64,000 nt of DNA from Azotimanducus sp965199815. GTDB lineage: Bacteria; Pseudomonadota; Gammaproteobacteria; Pseudomonadales; Azotimanducaceae. Below, one piece after another: positions 1 through 10,200 of the stretch. A program made the translations under genes and the position numbers. How positions within the stretch are numbered: position 1 is the first letter of the stretch; every line of letters starts with the position of its first letter. The stretch covers positions 372,001-436,000 of the forward strand of contig CBDATE010000034.1 in NCBI GenBank assembly GCA_965199815.1. The letters run 5' to 3'. The notes beneath the pieces were generated by a model. That model saw only the letters and a program-made list of their open reading frames with translations. It did not search any database and was not told the origin of the DNA.

Positions 1-104
1 CGCAAGGGGCCGCATGTCACGCGCGGCGCAAGGGGATGTGTGTCGTACTCGGCGCAAGGGGATGTATGTCACGCGCGCCGCAAGGGGCCGTATGTCGCGT
101 TCGC
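1..104 (+). repeat. 26-bp tandem repeat array, unit 1 leader
   Basis: Four consecutive 26-bp units (1-26, 27-52, 53-78, 79-104), each starting CGCAAGGGG, differ mainly in their last ten bases. The same arrays precede the two following gene copies. The array may start before the window. There are no unique spacers between units, so it is not a CRISPR. A role as regulatory direct repeats is possible but unproven. Confidence 0.85.
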
Positions 105-172
105 CTCTCGGTCTCATATCCGGTGAACGAGCACCCCGTTGATGCACTGCGAAAAGTAGTACAATCCAGCCC
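105..172 (+). promoter_or_regulatory. conserved leader with putative promoter, coiled-coil gene copy 1
   Basis: This stretch (GTCTCATATCCGGTGAACGA, then a TACAAT box at 160-165) is nearly identical in all three tandem units. TTGATG at 140-145 could be a -35 element, but the 15-bp spacing is short. The ATG at 173 lies only 7 bases after TACAAT, so a transcript from this promoter would begin at or next to the start codon. No Shine-Dalgarno sequence precedes the ATG. The promoter call rests on conservation and the -10-like box only. Confidence 0.45.
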
Positions 173-1194
173 ATGAATCTGGAACTCGCATATGAACAGC
201 CCATGGAAGCAGAACTCGCAATGGAATCGGCACTCGCATATGAACAGCCCATGAGTCGCATATGACACGCACGGCTTGGTAAAGCTCCTGAGCGGAGATG
301 GCGACTTTACCGAAAGGCAGGCTGAGCTTCTCGTCGAGGGGCAAGTTCTTGCGTTCAGGAACAACACTGTCAATATGGCCGCCAGGGAGGATGTTGTATC
401 TATCCGGCGAGATATAGCATCCATCAATGAAAATGTCGTAGCGATTCAAGCGGACATTGAGGCCCTGCGACAGGAGACCAAAAAGGACATTGAGGCCCTG
501 CGGCAGGAGACCAAAGGACATTGAGACAGGACATTGCGCGGCTTCAAGCGGACATTGAGGCCCTGCGGCAGGAGACCAGGAGGGCCTTGCGCGGCTTCAA
601 GCGGAGATTGAGGCCCTGCGCCTGGAGACCAGAGAGAACATTGTGCGGCTTGAAGGGACCATTGAAAAGCTGCGCGTTGAGACCAGGGAGACATCGAAAA
701 GCTCCGCCTGGAGACCAGAAGGATACGAGGCCATGCGCTCGGGACCAAGAAGGACATCGAAAACCTGCGCGTTGAGACCAGCAAGGACATTGAAAGGCTG
801 CGCGTTGAGACCAGCAAGGACATTGAAAGGCTGCGCGTTGAGGCTAGAGGTGACATCGAAAACCTGCGCCTGGAAACCAAGAAGGACATTGAGGCCATGC
901 GCCTCGGGACCAAGAAGGACATCGAAAACCTGCAACAGGAGACCAAGAAGGACATTGAGGCCATGCGCCTCGGGACCAAGAAGGACATCGAAAACCTGCA
1001 ACAGGAGACCAAGAAGGATATTGAGGCCATGAAAACGCCTCGGGACCAGCAAGGACATCGAAAAGCTGGGCCTGGAGAACAAGTCGAAAGTTGACGAAGC
1101 GAAAGTCAGCCTGCTGAAATGGATGTTCACATCCATGTTTGGGTTCGCTGGATTGATCATCGCTGTATTGAGGTTCTTTCCTGTGACATCCTGA
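173..1194 (+). pseudogene. hendecad coiled-coil membrane protein, copy 1 (frameshifted)
   Basis: This is the first of three tandem relatives of a small coiled-coil protein with a C-terminal membrane anchor, resembling the DUF1640-type layout (short N-terminal helical region, long coiled coil, one transmembrane helix). The first reading frame starts at 173 but stops at 262-264, because 8 bases present in copy 2 are missing just before. The conserved segment (VKLLSGDGDFTERQAELL) resumes in another frame from a possible TTG at 276 and ends at 524. The remaining 33-bp repeats (IEALRQETKKD-type hendecads) are scattered over several frames by indels. The membrane segment near 1118-1180 (LLKWMFTSMFGFAGL) and the stop at 1192-1194 can still be recognised. 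No complete product is expected. Its function when intact is unknown, and a membrane-tethered coiled coil is as far as the sequence goes. Assembly error in the repeat is an alternative cause of some indels. Confidence 0.7.
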
Positions 1195-1393
1195 TTCGCG
1201 CTCAAAGGGGCGGCGTGTCGTCCGCAGGAGCGAGGCGCAGCCAGAAGCAACGCTACCCGCGGGATGGTGGAGTTCGCGCGCTCGGCGCAAGGGGCCGCAT
1301 GTCACGCGCGGCGCAAGGGGATGTGTGTCGTACTCGGCGCAAGGGGATGTATGTCGCGCACGCGCGCCGCAAGGGGCCGTATGTCGCGTTCGC
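1195..1393 (+). repeat. inter-unit spacer and 26-bp repeat array, unit 2
   Basis: After the stop of copy 1 comes a spacer of about 90 bp that recurs after copy 2 and, in inverted and diverged form, downstream of the giant gene. Four 26-bp-type units follow at 1286-1311, 1312-1337, 1338-1367 (4 bases longer) and 1368-1393. The distance between the arrays at 1 and 1286 shows the tandem unit is 1,285 bp long. Confidence 0.8.
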
Positions 1394-1461
1394 CTCTCGG
1401 TCTCATATCCGGTGAACGAGCACCCCGTTGATGCACTGCGAAAAGTAGTACAATCCAGCCC
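1394..1461 (+). promoter_or_regulatory. conserved leader with putative promoter, coiled-coil gene copy 2
   Basis: Same leader as at 105-172. The TACAAT box is at 1449-1454 and the ATG is at 1462, 7 bases downstream, which suggests leaderless initiation. TTGATG at 1428-1433 is a weak -35 candidate. Confidence 0.45.
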
Positions 1462-2464
1462 ATGAATCTGGAACTCGCATATGAACAGCCCATGGAAGCA
1501 GAACTCGCAATGGAATCGGCACTCGCATATGAACAGCCCATGAGTACAGCACTCGCATATGACACGCACGGCTTGGTAAAGCTCCTGAGCGGAGATGGCG
1601 ACTTTACCGAAAGGCAGGCTGAGCTTCTCGTCGAGGGGCAAGTTCTTGCGTTCAGGAACAACACTGTCAATATGGCCGCCAGGGAGGATGTTGTATCTAT
1701 CCGGCGAGATATAGCATCCATCAATGAAAATGTCGTAGCGATTCAAGCGGACATTGAGGCCCTGCGACAGGAGACCAAAAAGGACATTGAGGCCCTGCGG
1801 CAGGAGACCAAAAAGGACATTGAGGCCCTGCGGCAGGAGACCAAGGAGGGCCTTGCGCGGCTTCAAGCGGATTGAGGCCCTGCGCCAGGAGACCAGAGAG
1901 GGCATTGCGCGGCTTCAAGCGGACATTGAGGCCCTGCGGCAGGAGACCCAAGGGAGCCCTGCGCCTTGCGCGGCTTGAAGGGAGCATTGAAAGGCCCTGC
2001 GCCTGGAGACCAGCAAGGTGACATTGATGCCCTGCGCCTGGAGACCAGAAGGACATCGTGCTGCGCGTTGAGACCAGCAAGGAGCATTGAAAGGCTCCGC
2101 GTTGAGACCAGCAAGGACATTGAAAGGCTGCGCTCGGAGACCAAGAAGGACATCGAAAACCTGCAACAGGAGACCAAGAAGGATATTGAGGCCATGCGCG
2201 GGACCAAGAAGGACATCGAAAACCTGCAACAGGAGACCAAGAAGGGAGGCCATCGAAAACATCGAAAACCTGCAACAGGAGACCAAGAAGGATATTGAGG
2301 CCATGCGCCTCGGGACCAGCAAGGACATCGAAAAGCTGGGCCTGGAGAACAAGTCGAAAGTTGACGAAGCGAAAGTCAGCCTGCTGAAATGGATGTTCAC
2401 ATCCATGTTTGGGTTCGCTGGATTGATCATCGCTGTATTGAGGTTCCTTCCTGTGACATCCTGA
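1462..2464 (+). pseudogene. hendecad coiled-coil membrane protein, copy 2 (intact N-terminus, frameshifted later)
   Basis: This copy keeps the longest intact N-terminus: 137 codons from the ATG at 1462 to a stop at 1875. It begins with a short internal repeat (two LAYEQPM blocks), continues through the conserved VKLLSGDGDFTERQAELL segment, and enters three IEALRQETKKD hendecads. Residues repeating with an 11-residue period predict a long helical coiled coil. After 1875 the repeats continue in other frames, and the C-terminal part (KLGLENKSKVDEAKVSLLKW followed by a hydrophobic helix) is read in the frame ending at 2464. The 137-aa product could be made but would lack the membrane anchor. The family resembles DUF1640-like proteins in layout only, and no catalytic motif is seen. 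Confidence 0.7.
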
Positions 2465-2659
2465 TTCGCGCTCAAAGGGGCGGCGTGTCGTCCGCAGGAG
2501 CGAAGCGCAGCCAGAAGCAACGCTACCCGCGGGATGGTGGAGTTCGCGCACAAGGGGATGTATGTCACGCGCGCCGCAAGGGGATGTATGTCACGCGCGC
2601 CGCAAGGGGATGTATGTCACGCGCGCCGCAAGGGGCCAGGGGCCGTATGTCGCGTTCGC
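2465..2659 (+). repeat. inter-unit spacer and 26-bp repeat array, unit 3
   Basis: The same spacer follows copy 2. Three near-identical 26-bp units lie at 2549-2574, 2575-2600 and 2601-2626, and a 33-bp variant lies at 2627-2659 carrying a 7-bp internal duplication. The units here resemble one another more closely than those in front of copies 1 and 2, which indicates local homogenisation or recent expansion. Confidence 0.8.
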
Positions 2660-2727
2660 CTCTCGGTCTCATATCCGGTGAACGAGCACCCCGTTGATGC
2701 ACTGCGAAAAGTAGTACAATCCAGCCC
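2660..2727 (+). promoter_or_regulatory. conserved leader with putative promoter, coiled-coil gene copy 3
   Basis: Third copy of the leader. TACAAT is at 2715-2720 and the ATG is at 2728, again 7 bases apart and without a Shine-Dalgarno sequence. Confidence 0.45.
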
Positions 2728-3627
2728 ATGAATCTGGAACTCGCATATGAACAGCCCATGGAAGCAGAACTCGCAATGGAATCGGCACTCGCATATGAAC
2801 AGCCCATGAGTACAGCACCTCGCATATGACACGCACGGCTTGGTAAAGCTCCTGAGCGGAGATGGCGACTTTACCGAAAGGCAGGCTGAGCTTCTCGTCG
2901 AGGGGCAAGTTCTTGCGTTCAGGAACAACACTGTCAATATGGCCGCCAGGGAGGATGTTGTATCTATCCGGCGAGATATAGCATCCATCAATGAAAATGT
3001 CGTAGCGATTCAAGCGAACATTGAGGCCCTGCGACAGGAGACCAAAGAGAGCATTGCGCGGCTTCAAGCGGACATTGATGCCCTGCGACAGGAGACCAAA
3101 AAGGACATCGAGGCCCTGCGACAGGAGACCAAAAAGGACATCGAGGCCCTGCGGCAGGAGACCAAAAAGACATTGATGCCCTGCGGCAGGAGACCAGAGA
3201 GGGCCTTGCGCGGCTTCAAGCGGAGATTGAGGCCATGCGCCTGGAGACCAGCAAGGACATTGATGCCCTGCGCCTGGAGACCAGAGAGAACATTATGCGG
3301 CTTGAAGGGAGCATAGAAAAGCTGCGCGTTGAGACCAGCAAAGACATCGAAAAGCTGCGTCTGGAGACCAGCGAGAGTGTTACGCGGCTTGAAGGGAGCA
3401 TTGAAAAGCTGCGCGTTGAGACCAGCAAGGACATTGAGGCCATGCGCCTGGAGACCAAGAAGGATATTGAGGCCATGCGCCTGGAGACCAGCAAGGACAT
3501 CGAAAAGCTGGGCTTGGAGAACAAGTCGAAAATTGAAGAAGCGAGAGTCAGCCTGCTGAAATGGATGTTCACAGCCACATTCACAACCATGTTTGGGCTC
3601 GCTGGATTGATCATCGCTGTGGATTGA
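2728..3627 (+). pseudogene. hendecad coiled-coil membrane protein, copy 3 (least degraded)
   Basis: This is the copy closest to a full gene. The ATG frame at 2728 ends at 2827-2829 because of one extra C near 2817. The main frame, open from a possible TTG at 2840, covers the VKLLSGDGDFTERQAELL segment and several hendecads. It is then lost near 3170, where one G is missing after an A5 run. The next frame (ATG at 3235, 130 codons, stop at 3627) carries about nine further repeats in good order, with SIEKLRVETSKD-type variants, and the C-terminal hydrophobic helix. A 17-bp tandem duplication (3604-3620 and 3621-3637) introduces the stop at 3627, so the extreme C-terminus differs from copies 1 and 2. 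Correcting two single-base indels would give one protein of about 300 aa. The A5G context is too short for a classical A6G slippery heptamer, so programmed frameshifting is not favoured. Confidence 0.7.
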
Positions 3628-3671
3628 TCATCGCTGTATTGAATTGAGGTTCCTGTGACATCCTGATTCGC

Positions 3672-3783
3672 GCTCAAAGGGGCCGTGTGCCGCGTGTCGC
3701 GCTTGCCTCCCTCGGTCTCACTTCCGGCGAACGAACACACGGTGTCTCTGAGCACAACACATCGTGCGATTGTGCGATACAAT
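3672..3783 (+). promoter_or_regulatory. degenerate copy of the repeat leader upstream of the giant gene
   Basis: The stretch from about 3672 to 3740 aligns with the leader of the coiled-coil units (AAGGGGCCGT, then CGGTCTCA and a GGTGAACGAGCAC-like block, here GGCGAACGAACAC). It is followed by TACAATC at 3778-3784, matching the TACAATC at the end of the other leaders. A direct repeat of the form GTGCGATTGTGCGAT at 3764-3778 precedes the box and could bind a regulator. Transcription of the giant gene from here would leave a 5' untranslated region of roughly 150-260 bases, depending on the start codon. The promoter call is inferred from homology and the -10-like box. Confidence 0.4.
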
Positions 3784-3915
3784 CACGTGGGAAATGTCCT
3801 GTACTTACAACGAAAGAAGGTGGTAAGTTGAGGCTTGCGAGTACGGGTTCGTCATACCCAACGTATTCAATGCACCAAATTACCGAATGCAATGTGCAGC
3901 AAACGCAGCAAACTT

Positions 3916-3932
3916 GGAGGAGATTCCAGTTG
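3916..3932 (+). promoter_or_regulatory. strong Shine-Dalgarno with in-frame TTG, alternative start of the giant gene
   Basis: GGAGGAG at 3916-3922 is followed after 7 bases by TTG at 3930, in frame with the giant gene. Starting here would add 40 residues before the ATG at 4050. The dehydrogenase gene at 50255 also uses GGAGGAG with a TTG, so this combination appears usable in the organism. Confidence 0.45.
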
Positions 3933-4049
3933 AGCAGGGTTCACCATACGTATAAAACGGCGCATCCGGCCTGCCGGAGCGAAGGCCGGAGCGAAGGGAG
4001 CGAAGAGAGAGTTCGCGGCACTGCGGTCACACAGTGGCAGGTGCATAAC

Positions 4050-4292
4050 ATGAAGCGCTTCATGGCCAAGGGCATGTGTGCCCTCCTCACGCGCTTCCGG
4101 CGCGCACAAGCATTCCGGCGCGCACAAGCATCCCGCAATGACCTGGCCGCCCGCGCCCGCGCCCAAACCCCCCAAACCCCCCAAACCCCCCAACCCCCCC
4201 GAACCGCCCGCGCCCCCGCGCCGTCGCGGCTGCTGCCGTTCGCGGCGCTGCCCATCATGCTCATGAGCCTGCTGCCGACTGCGGCGCAAGCG
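4050..4292 (+). other. signal peptide region of the giant autotransporter (residues 1-81)
   Basis: Residues 1-58 are basic and proline-rich (MKRFMAKG at the start, then a QTP repeat). Residues of about 60-77 form the hydrophobic core (LLPFAALPIMLMSLLP) and AQA precedes the predicted signal peptidase I cut. The unusually long N-region recalls the extended signal peptides of large autotransporters, although the sequence does not match the known extended-signal consensus. Confidence 0.75.
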
Positions 4293-7200
4293 CAGGAATC
4301 GCCACAACCGAGCCTGACCTATCCGGCTGCCCCCACCACGCTGATGGTCGGCACGGCCATCGCCACGCTCACCCCCACGGTGACGAACTTCAGCGAGACG
4401 ACGATCAGCTTCGCGGTAGATCCCACCCTGCCGCCGGGACTGACCATCGATGACGCTACGGGTGCCATCAACGGTGCCCCGACCATGTTGAACGTGCAAC
4501 CCACAACAGTGACGGTCACTGCCACCGCCGGCAGCCAGAGCGCCACCCACGACATCGCCTTCCCGGCGGTGACCGCCGCGGTCAGCGGCGCGCAGCCGCC
4601 GGGCGCGCCGAGCGTCGCGCTGGGAACCGCCACCGCGGACAGCCTGCCCGTGAGCTGGACACCGCCGCAACAAGGTGCCAGTGCACCGGCGATTACCAGC
4701 TATCAGGTGCGCTACCGCAGCCTGCCGGGCGGCACCTTCACGGTGCTCGCGCAAGCCGCCACCGACCGCAGCGTCACGCTCAGCGACTTGGCCGGGGGCA
4801 CCGTCCATGAGGTGCAGGTGCGCGCCATCAACGACGACGGCCTCGGCGACTGGTCGGAACCGGCGCGGGGTGCCACCACGGGGGCGAATGAGCCGCCGAT
4901 GATTACGCAGGTTAGACCCATTGGTGGGGGTGACATCTTTGGACGACCAATCCCGATCACGACCCAGACATCCGTCGAATTCCGATATCAGGAAAACCTG
5001 CGGGAGGTCGCCACCATCACCGCCAGCGACGCGGACGACCCCATCACCGGCTGGAGCTTGAGCGGCACCCATGCCGACCTCTACGAGATCAGCTCCGACG
5101 GTGTGCTGTCCTTCAAGACCCCGCTGGACTTCGAGAACCTGCCGGACGGCGGCGAAAAGAATATCGTAGACGGTAATGAGCGAGGCACGTTCTTCCCGGT
5201 GACCGTCACGGTCACCGGCGGTGTGCATGGGCGCGCCATGACCGACAGTATCACCATTCGTGCGGAGATAGACGACGAAACCCCGGAGCTAATCACCAAG
5301 CCAACCGACGTGATGGTGATGCCGCTGTCCGGCACCCGCCTGCGCATCAGCTGGACACCTCCACTCAAGAATGGCGGCGGCCTCACCTCGTACACCATCG
5401 AGGTTCGCCCCGCCGGCGCGTTTGTCGGTCGTCCGAATGACGGTTGGGACAGGAAAGTCGTGTCAGACACCACCGCCACCAGCGCTATCGTCGCAAGAAC
5501 TGACCTTGACTTTAATCTGCAACCGGCCACCACCTACGAAGTGCGCATCCGCGGGGTGCGCGAGAAGGAAAATCAAGAACCCCTTCCCGCCCCTTGGTCC
5601 GACATCGTCACCGGCGCCACCTTCGGCAACGCCCCCCCCACCTTCACCGACAACACTGGCGACCCGAACGATGCCATCTTCGAAGTCGCCGAGAACACCA
5701 GATCGGTCACCACGCTCACCGCCACCGACCCGGACCCCGAGGACAGCGTCACCGGCTACGTACTGAGCGGTAACGACGCGCAGCGCTTCAGGATCTCCGC
5801 ATCGGGCATCCTGCGCTTCCGTTCCGCGCCGGACTTCGAGACTCCCCGCGGCGGCGCGCGCCAGGACGCAAACGACTACTCGGTCACGGTCACCGCGAAT
5901 TCCGCCGCCACCGCCAGCCGGGGTCAACGCCGGTCCAGTGGCAGCTGGGACCTCATCGTGCGCGTCACCAATGAGGTGGAAGTGCCCGCCGCGCCCACCA
6001 CGCCGACTGCCAGCGCGAGCGTCAACACCCTGAGCCTCACCTGGAGCGAACCGGCCAGCGAAGGCGGCCCGATCATCGGTTACAACATCCGCTACAGGCC
6101 CACCGGCCCCGGCACTTGGCTCACCTGGCCGCATACCGACGACCCCACCGCCACCGCCGCCACCATCACCAGCCTCGCCCCAGGCACCGAATACGCAGCG
6201 CAAGTGCGGGCCAGGAACAGCGACGGCAACAGCCTTTGGTCGGCCTCCGCCACTGCGCGCACCGAACTCAACATCACGCCGGTGCTTCCCGTCATCAACC
6301 TCCCGCAGTTCAGGGTCGGCGAGGAAGTCGGCCAGACACTGTCCCCCGCCAGCGCCGGCAACGCGCCCCTGCGCTACGAAATCGTCGATGCGCTGCCGAT
6401 GGGCCTTGCGTTCGACCCGGACACGCGCACCATCAGCGGGTTCCCGCGCGCTGTCTCTCTGGAGCCGACACCCTCCTACACCTACCGCGTCACGGATGCC
6501 GACGGCCAGATCGCCGACCGGAGCTTCGAGATTCAGATACTCGAGGACAGGCAGCGCCCCACCGTGGGCCTCACCGCCGCCAACAGCATCAACGACGATG
6601 CCACGCGGGTGAACGGCCCCTTCGCCCTCACCGTCGAATTCTCCGAACCGGTGAACGGCTTCGAAGCCTCGGATATCAGCGTGACCAACGGTGCCGTCAG
6701 CAACTTCGCCGCCATGACCGCCGGAGCCTTCTCCAGAATCTACACCGCGCGCATCACGCCGACGGCGCAGGGCCCGGTCACCATACGCATCGAGGCTGAC
6801 GCAGCCGACGATGCGGCGGGCATGAAGAGCCGGGAAGTCGATCTGGTAGTCACCTACGACACCGCCGCCCCGACCGTGACCCTGGCCCTCCAAACCGACG
6901 CGCCTTTCGTGACCGCTCCCTTCACGATGCGCGCCACCTTCTCGGAAGAGATCACCGGCCTGGATCTGCAGGATTTCGTGGTGGAAAACGCCACCCTGAG
7001 CGCTCTCTCGACAGACCGCATGAACAAGACCTTCACCGTCACCCCGGTCTTCGCTGAAGGAACCGACGGAGCGGTGAGCATCCGCCTGCCTGTCGGTGTC
7101 TATCAGGACCTGGCCGGCAACGCCAACAGCGCAGCGGCGTCCTTCCAAATCGATGTCGATTTGGTCGCGCCGACCTTGAGCATCGCTCCGGCGGTACCCC

Positions 7201-10200
7201 CTGATGCGAGAAACTTCCGTGGCCAGTTCGCGGTGATGTTCCGCTTCTCCGAGCCGGTAAACGACTTCGATGCAGACGACATCACCATCGACAACGGCAC
7301 CCTGCTGAGCCTCGAGGGCTCCGGTGCCACCTACACCGGGCGGGTGAAGATGGGCACCATGCCCACGGGCACCACGGGTGACATCGTGGTGCGTGTGCGT
7401 GTGCCGCAAGCCGCGGCCACCGACCGCGCCGGCAGGAACATCCGAGCCGTACAAGCCGAAATCAGGCCGGGCATCAGCTTTGTGGAGCCCGAGGCGATTA
7501 CCGGCAGCGCGCTCGACCTCTCCTGCCCGAAGTTTGTGGTGGAGGGCGAGGCGCTCACCTGCCGGGTGACGGTGAGCGGTTCGGACGCGGTCGCCTGGAG
7601 CTACGGCGTGAGCCGCGATGGCAGCAACCAGATGATGGCCAGTGTGCCGTCCGCCAATACCAGCATCACGTTCCCGCAGACTACTGCGGAATGCACAAGC
7701 GGCATGAGAAACAGCACTGCGCTTGATGTGTACAACGGTGCCGGTGCCACCTATGCGGCCAGCAGCCAGACGACCAACCCGTCGATTCTCTCGAACGCGC
7801 GGAATAAAACCACCGGCGGCCCCATCTGCCTGACATCTGGCGGCAGCGCATCGGGCACCTTCACCGTCCGCACCAACAACAATGATGGTGATGACGCTGC
7901 CCGGCACTTCTTCGTCAGCGTACTGGAAAAAACCGAGCGCACACACACGGTGCGTGTGGATCTGATCGACGATGACGACGCGCCCGCCGCGCCGACGGTG
8001 ACCGTCTCCACCTCAGCCAGCGATCCAGTGACAGCCCCCTTCGTGGCGGTGGTCACCTTCTCGCAGACGGTGCGCGGCTTCGATGTCTCCGACCTGCGGG
8101 TGACCAACGGCCAGGCGGTGTCCAAGGCGTTCTTTGCTCAATCCGGTGAGGCAGACAGGAAATACGAGTTCACCGTCACGCCGAGTGCGGACGGCAATGT
8201 GACCCTGTCCGTCGGGGCGGGGGCGGCCGAGCGGCTGACTCGTACCAGTACCGCAGACTTCCTCACCGGCACCGGCAACCGGGCCAGCAATGTGCTGCGT
8301 GTGCAGGCGGATGTGGATGCGCCCACGGTGCGCATTACCACCGGCGCGGTGTCGCCCGTGCGCGAGGCCTTCGAGGCCATCTTCACCTTCTCGGAGGAGG
8401 TGACGGGCTTCGATCGCACGGACATTCAGGTAACCGGCGGCACGGCTTCCAACTTCACGGGCAGCGGCGCACGCTACACCGCGACCATCACGCCCGCCCG
8501 CTCGGGCACCCTCTCCCTGCGGGTGCCGGCCGGTGCCGCCGAGGACGTTGCCGAGCGCGACAACCGGGCGCAGAACTTCTCCATCCGGGTGCTGTTGCGG
8601 GAGCCGGAACTGACCATCAGCAGCCCGGTACAGGCACCCGCCACCGGCGCCTTCGAGGTCATCTTCACCTTCACCAAACCGGTGAACGGCTTTACGCTTG
8701 CAGACATCAATTTGTCGCGCGGCACGGTGGCGGACTTCCGCGGCACCGATGGCAGCCGCATCTACCGGGCAAGGGTAACGCCAGAAGCCACTGGTACGCT
8801 CACCATTGACGTGGCGGCGGGTGTCGCTCAGGACCTGAACGGCAGGGGCAACATCGTCGCGCCGCGGTTCAGCATTGCCACCTCGGTGCCGAGCCTCACC
8901 GGGCCGCGCCTGAAGCCGGGTGCCGAAGTGGTGTTCTACACCTCGCAGCGCGCGCGCTTCAACCCACCGGATATGATCGAAATCAATTTGCGAGGCATTG
9001 ATGTGCCCTTGTCGAAACTCGCGGACCTGCTCACGGACCCGCAAGGCGACTCCATTTCGATTAGGGTGCGCGGCACCGAGACGCAATACCTGCGCTGGGA
9101 TGACTCACAAATGCGCTTCACCGTCCATACCGGCAGCGCGGTCAACACCTACATCCTGGTGAGCGCTACCGCCGCTAGCGAGAGCGTCGATCTGCGCATT
9201 CCCGTGCGCATCGTCGCCGGTACGCAGGCGGCCGTGACCTTCCCGCAGCGCATCGACAAGCAGACCTTCGTCAATGGCAATGACATCGGCAGTGTCGTTC
9301 TGCCGACCGCCACCGGCAACGCGCCGCTCGTCTATAGCCTGACTCCTGCGCTGCCGACGGGGCTCACCTTCAATGCCTCCACGCGCACCATCAGCGGTAC
9401 GCCGTCGGCGGTCGCCGCTGCCAGAACCTACACCTACTCCGTGACCGACGATGACGGCGACAGCGGGCGCACCACCTTCCAGATCGAAGTGGTAGCCGAC
9501 ACCACGCCGACCTTCTCCGGCGCCAGCGTAGATGATCAGAGCTACACCGCGGCCGAGATGATCGAGGCGCTGACGCTGCCGGCAGCCACCGGCGGCAACG
9601 GTGACCTCACCTACAGCATCAGTCCCGACCTGCCGACGGGGCTCACCTTCGATGCCGCCACGCGCATCATCAGCGGTACGCCGGGCGCGGCCATGGCCGA
9701 GACCGAATACACCTATGTCGCGCGCGATGCGGATGGCGACGAGGTTTCCCTCACCTTCGACATCACGGTGGCGGCCTCCGTGAGCGCCCCGGCACCGCTC
9801 GCCGCCATCGAGACCCTGGTAGGCGATACACAGGTGACGCTGCGCTGGAGCGCGGTGGCGGGTGCCACCAGGTATCAGGTGCGCCACCGGCAGGTCAGCG
9901 CGGGCGGTGCCTTCAACGCCTACACGGACGTGACCGGTACGACCACCACCGTCACCGGGCTCACCAATGGGCAAGCCTACGAATTCGGTGTGCGCGCGGT
10001 GAACATGGCCGGTGCCAGCGAGGCGCTGCGCGTACAGCAGACACCGAACGACCTCACCCCCAGCTTCGCCTCCAGCGAGAGCATCGCGGCCCAGAACTAT
10101 GTCGGCGGCACGGCCATCACCCCGCTGAATCTGCCGCTCGCGGTCGGCGGCAACCTGCCGCTCACCTACAGCCTGTCTGGCAACCTGCCGGCGGGCCTCA

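Noticed and set aside
1..104. 26-bp tandem units as a CRISPR array
   Set aside because: Units are contiguous with no unique spacers between them, and no cas genes are present.
3160..3180. Programmed -1 frameshift in coiled-coil copy 3
   Set aside because: The run is only five A followed by G, not a full A6G or X-XXY-YYZ heptamer, and the other copies have unrelated indels. Plain loss of one G is simpler.
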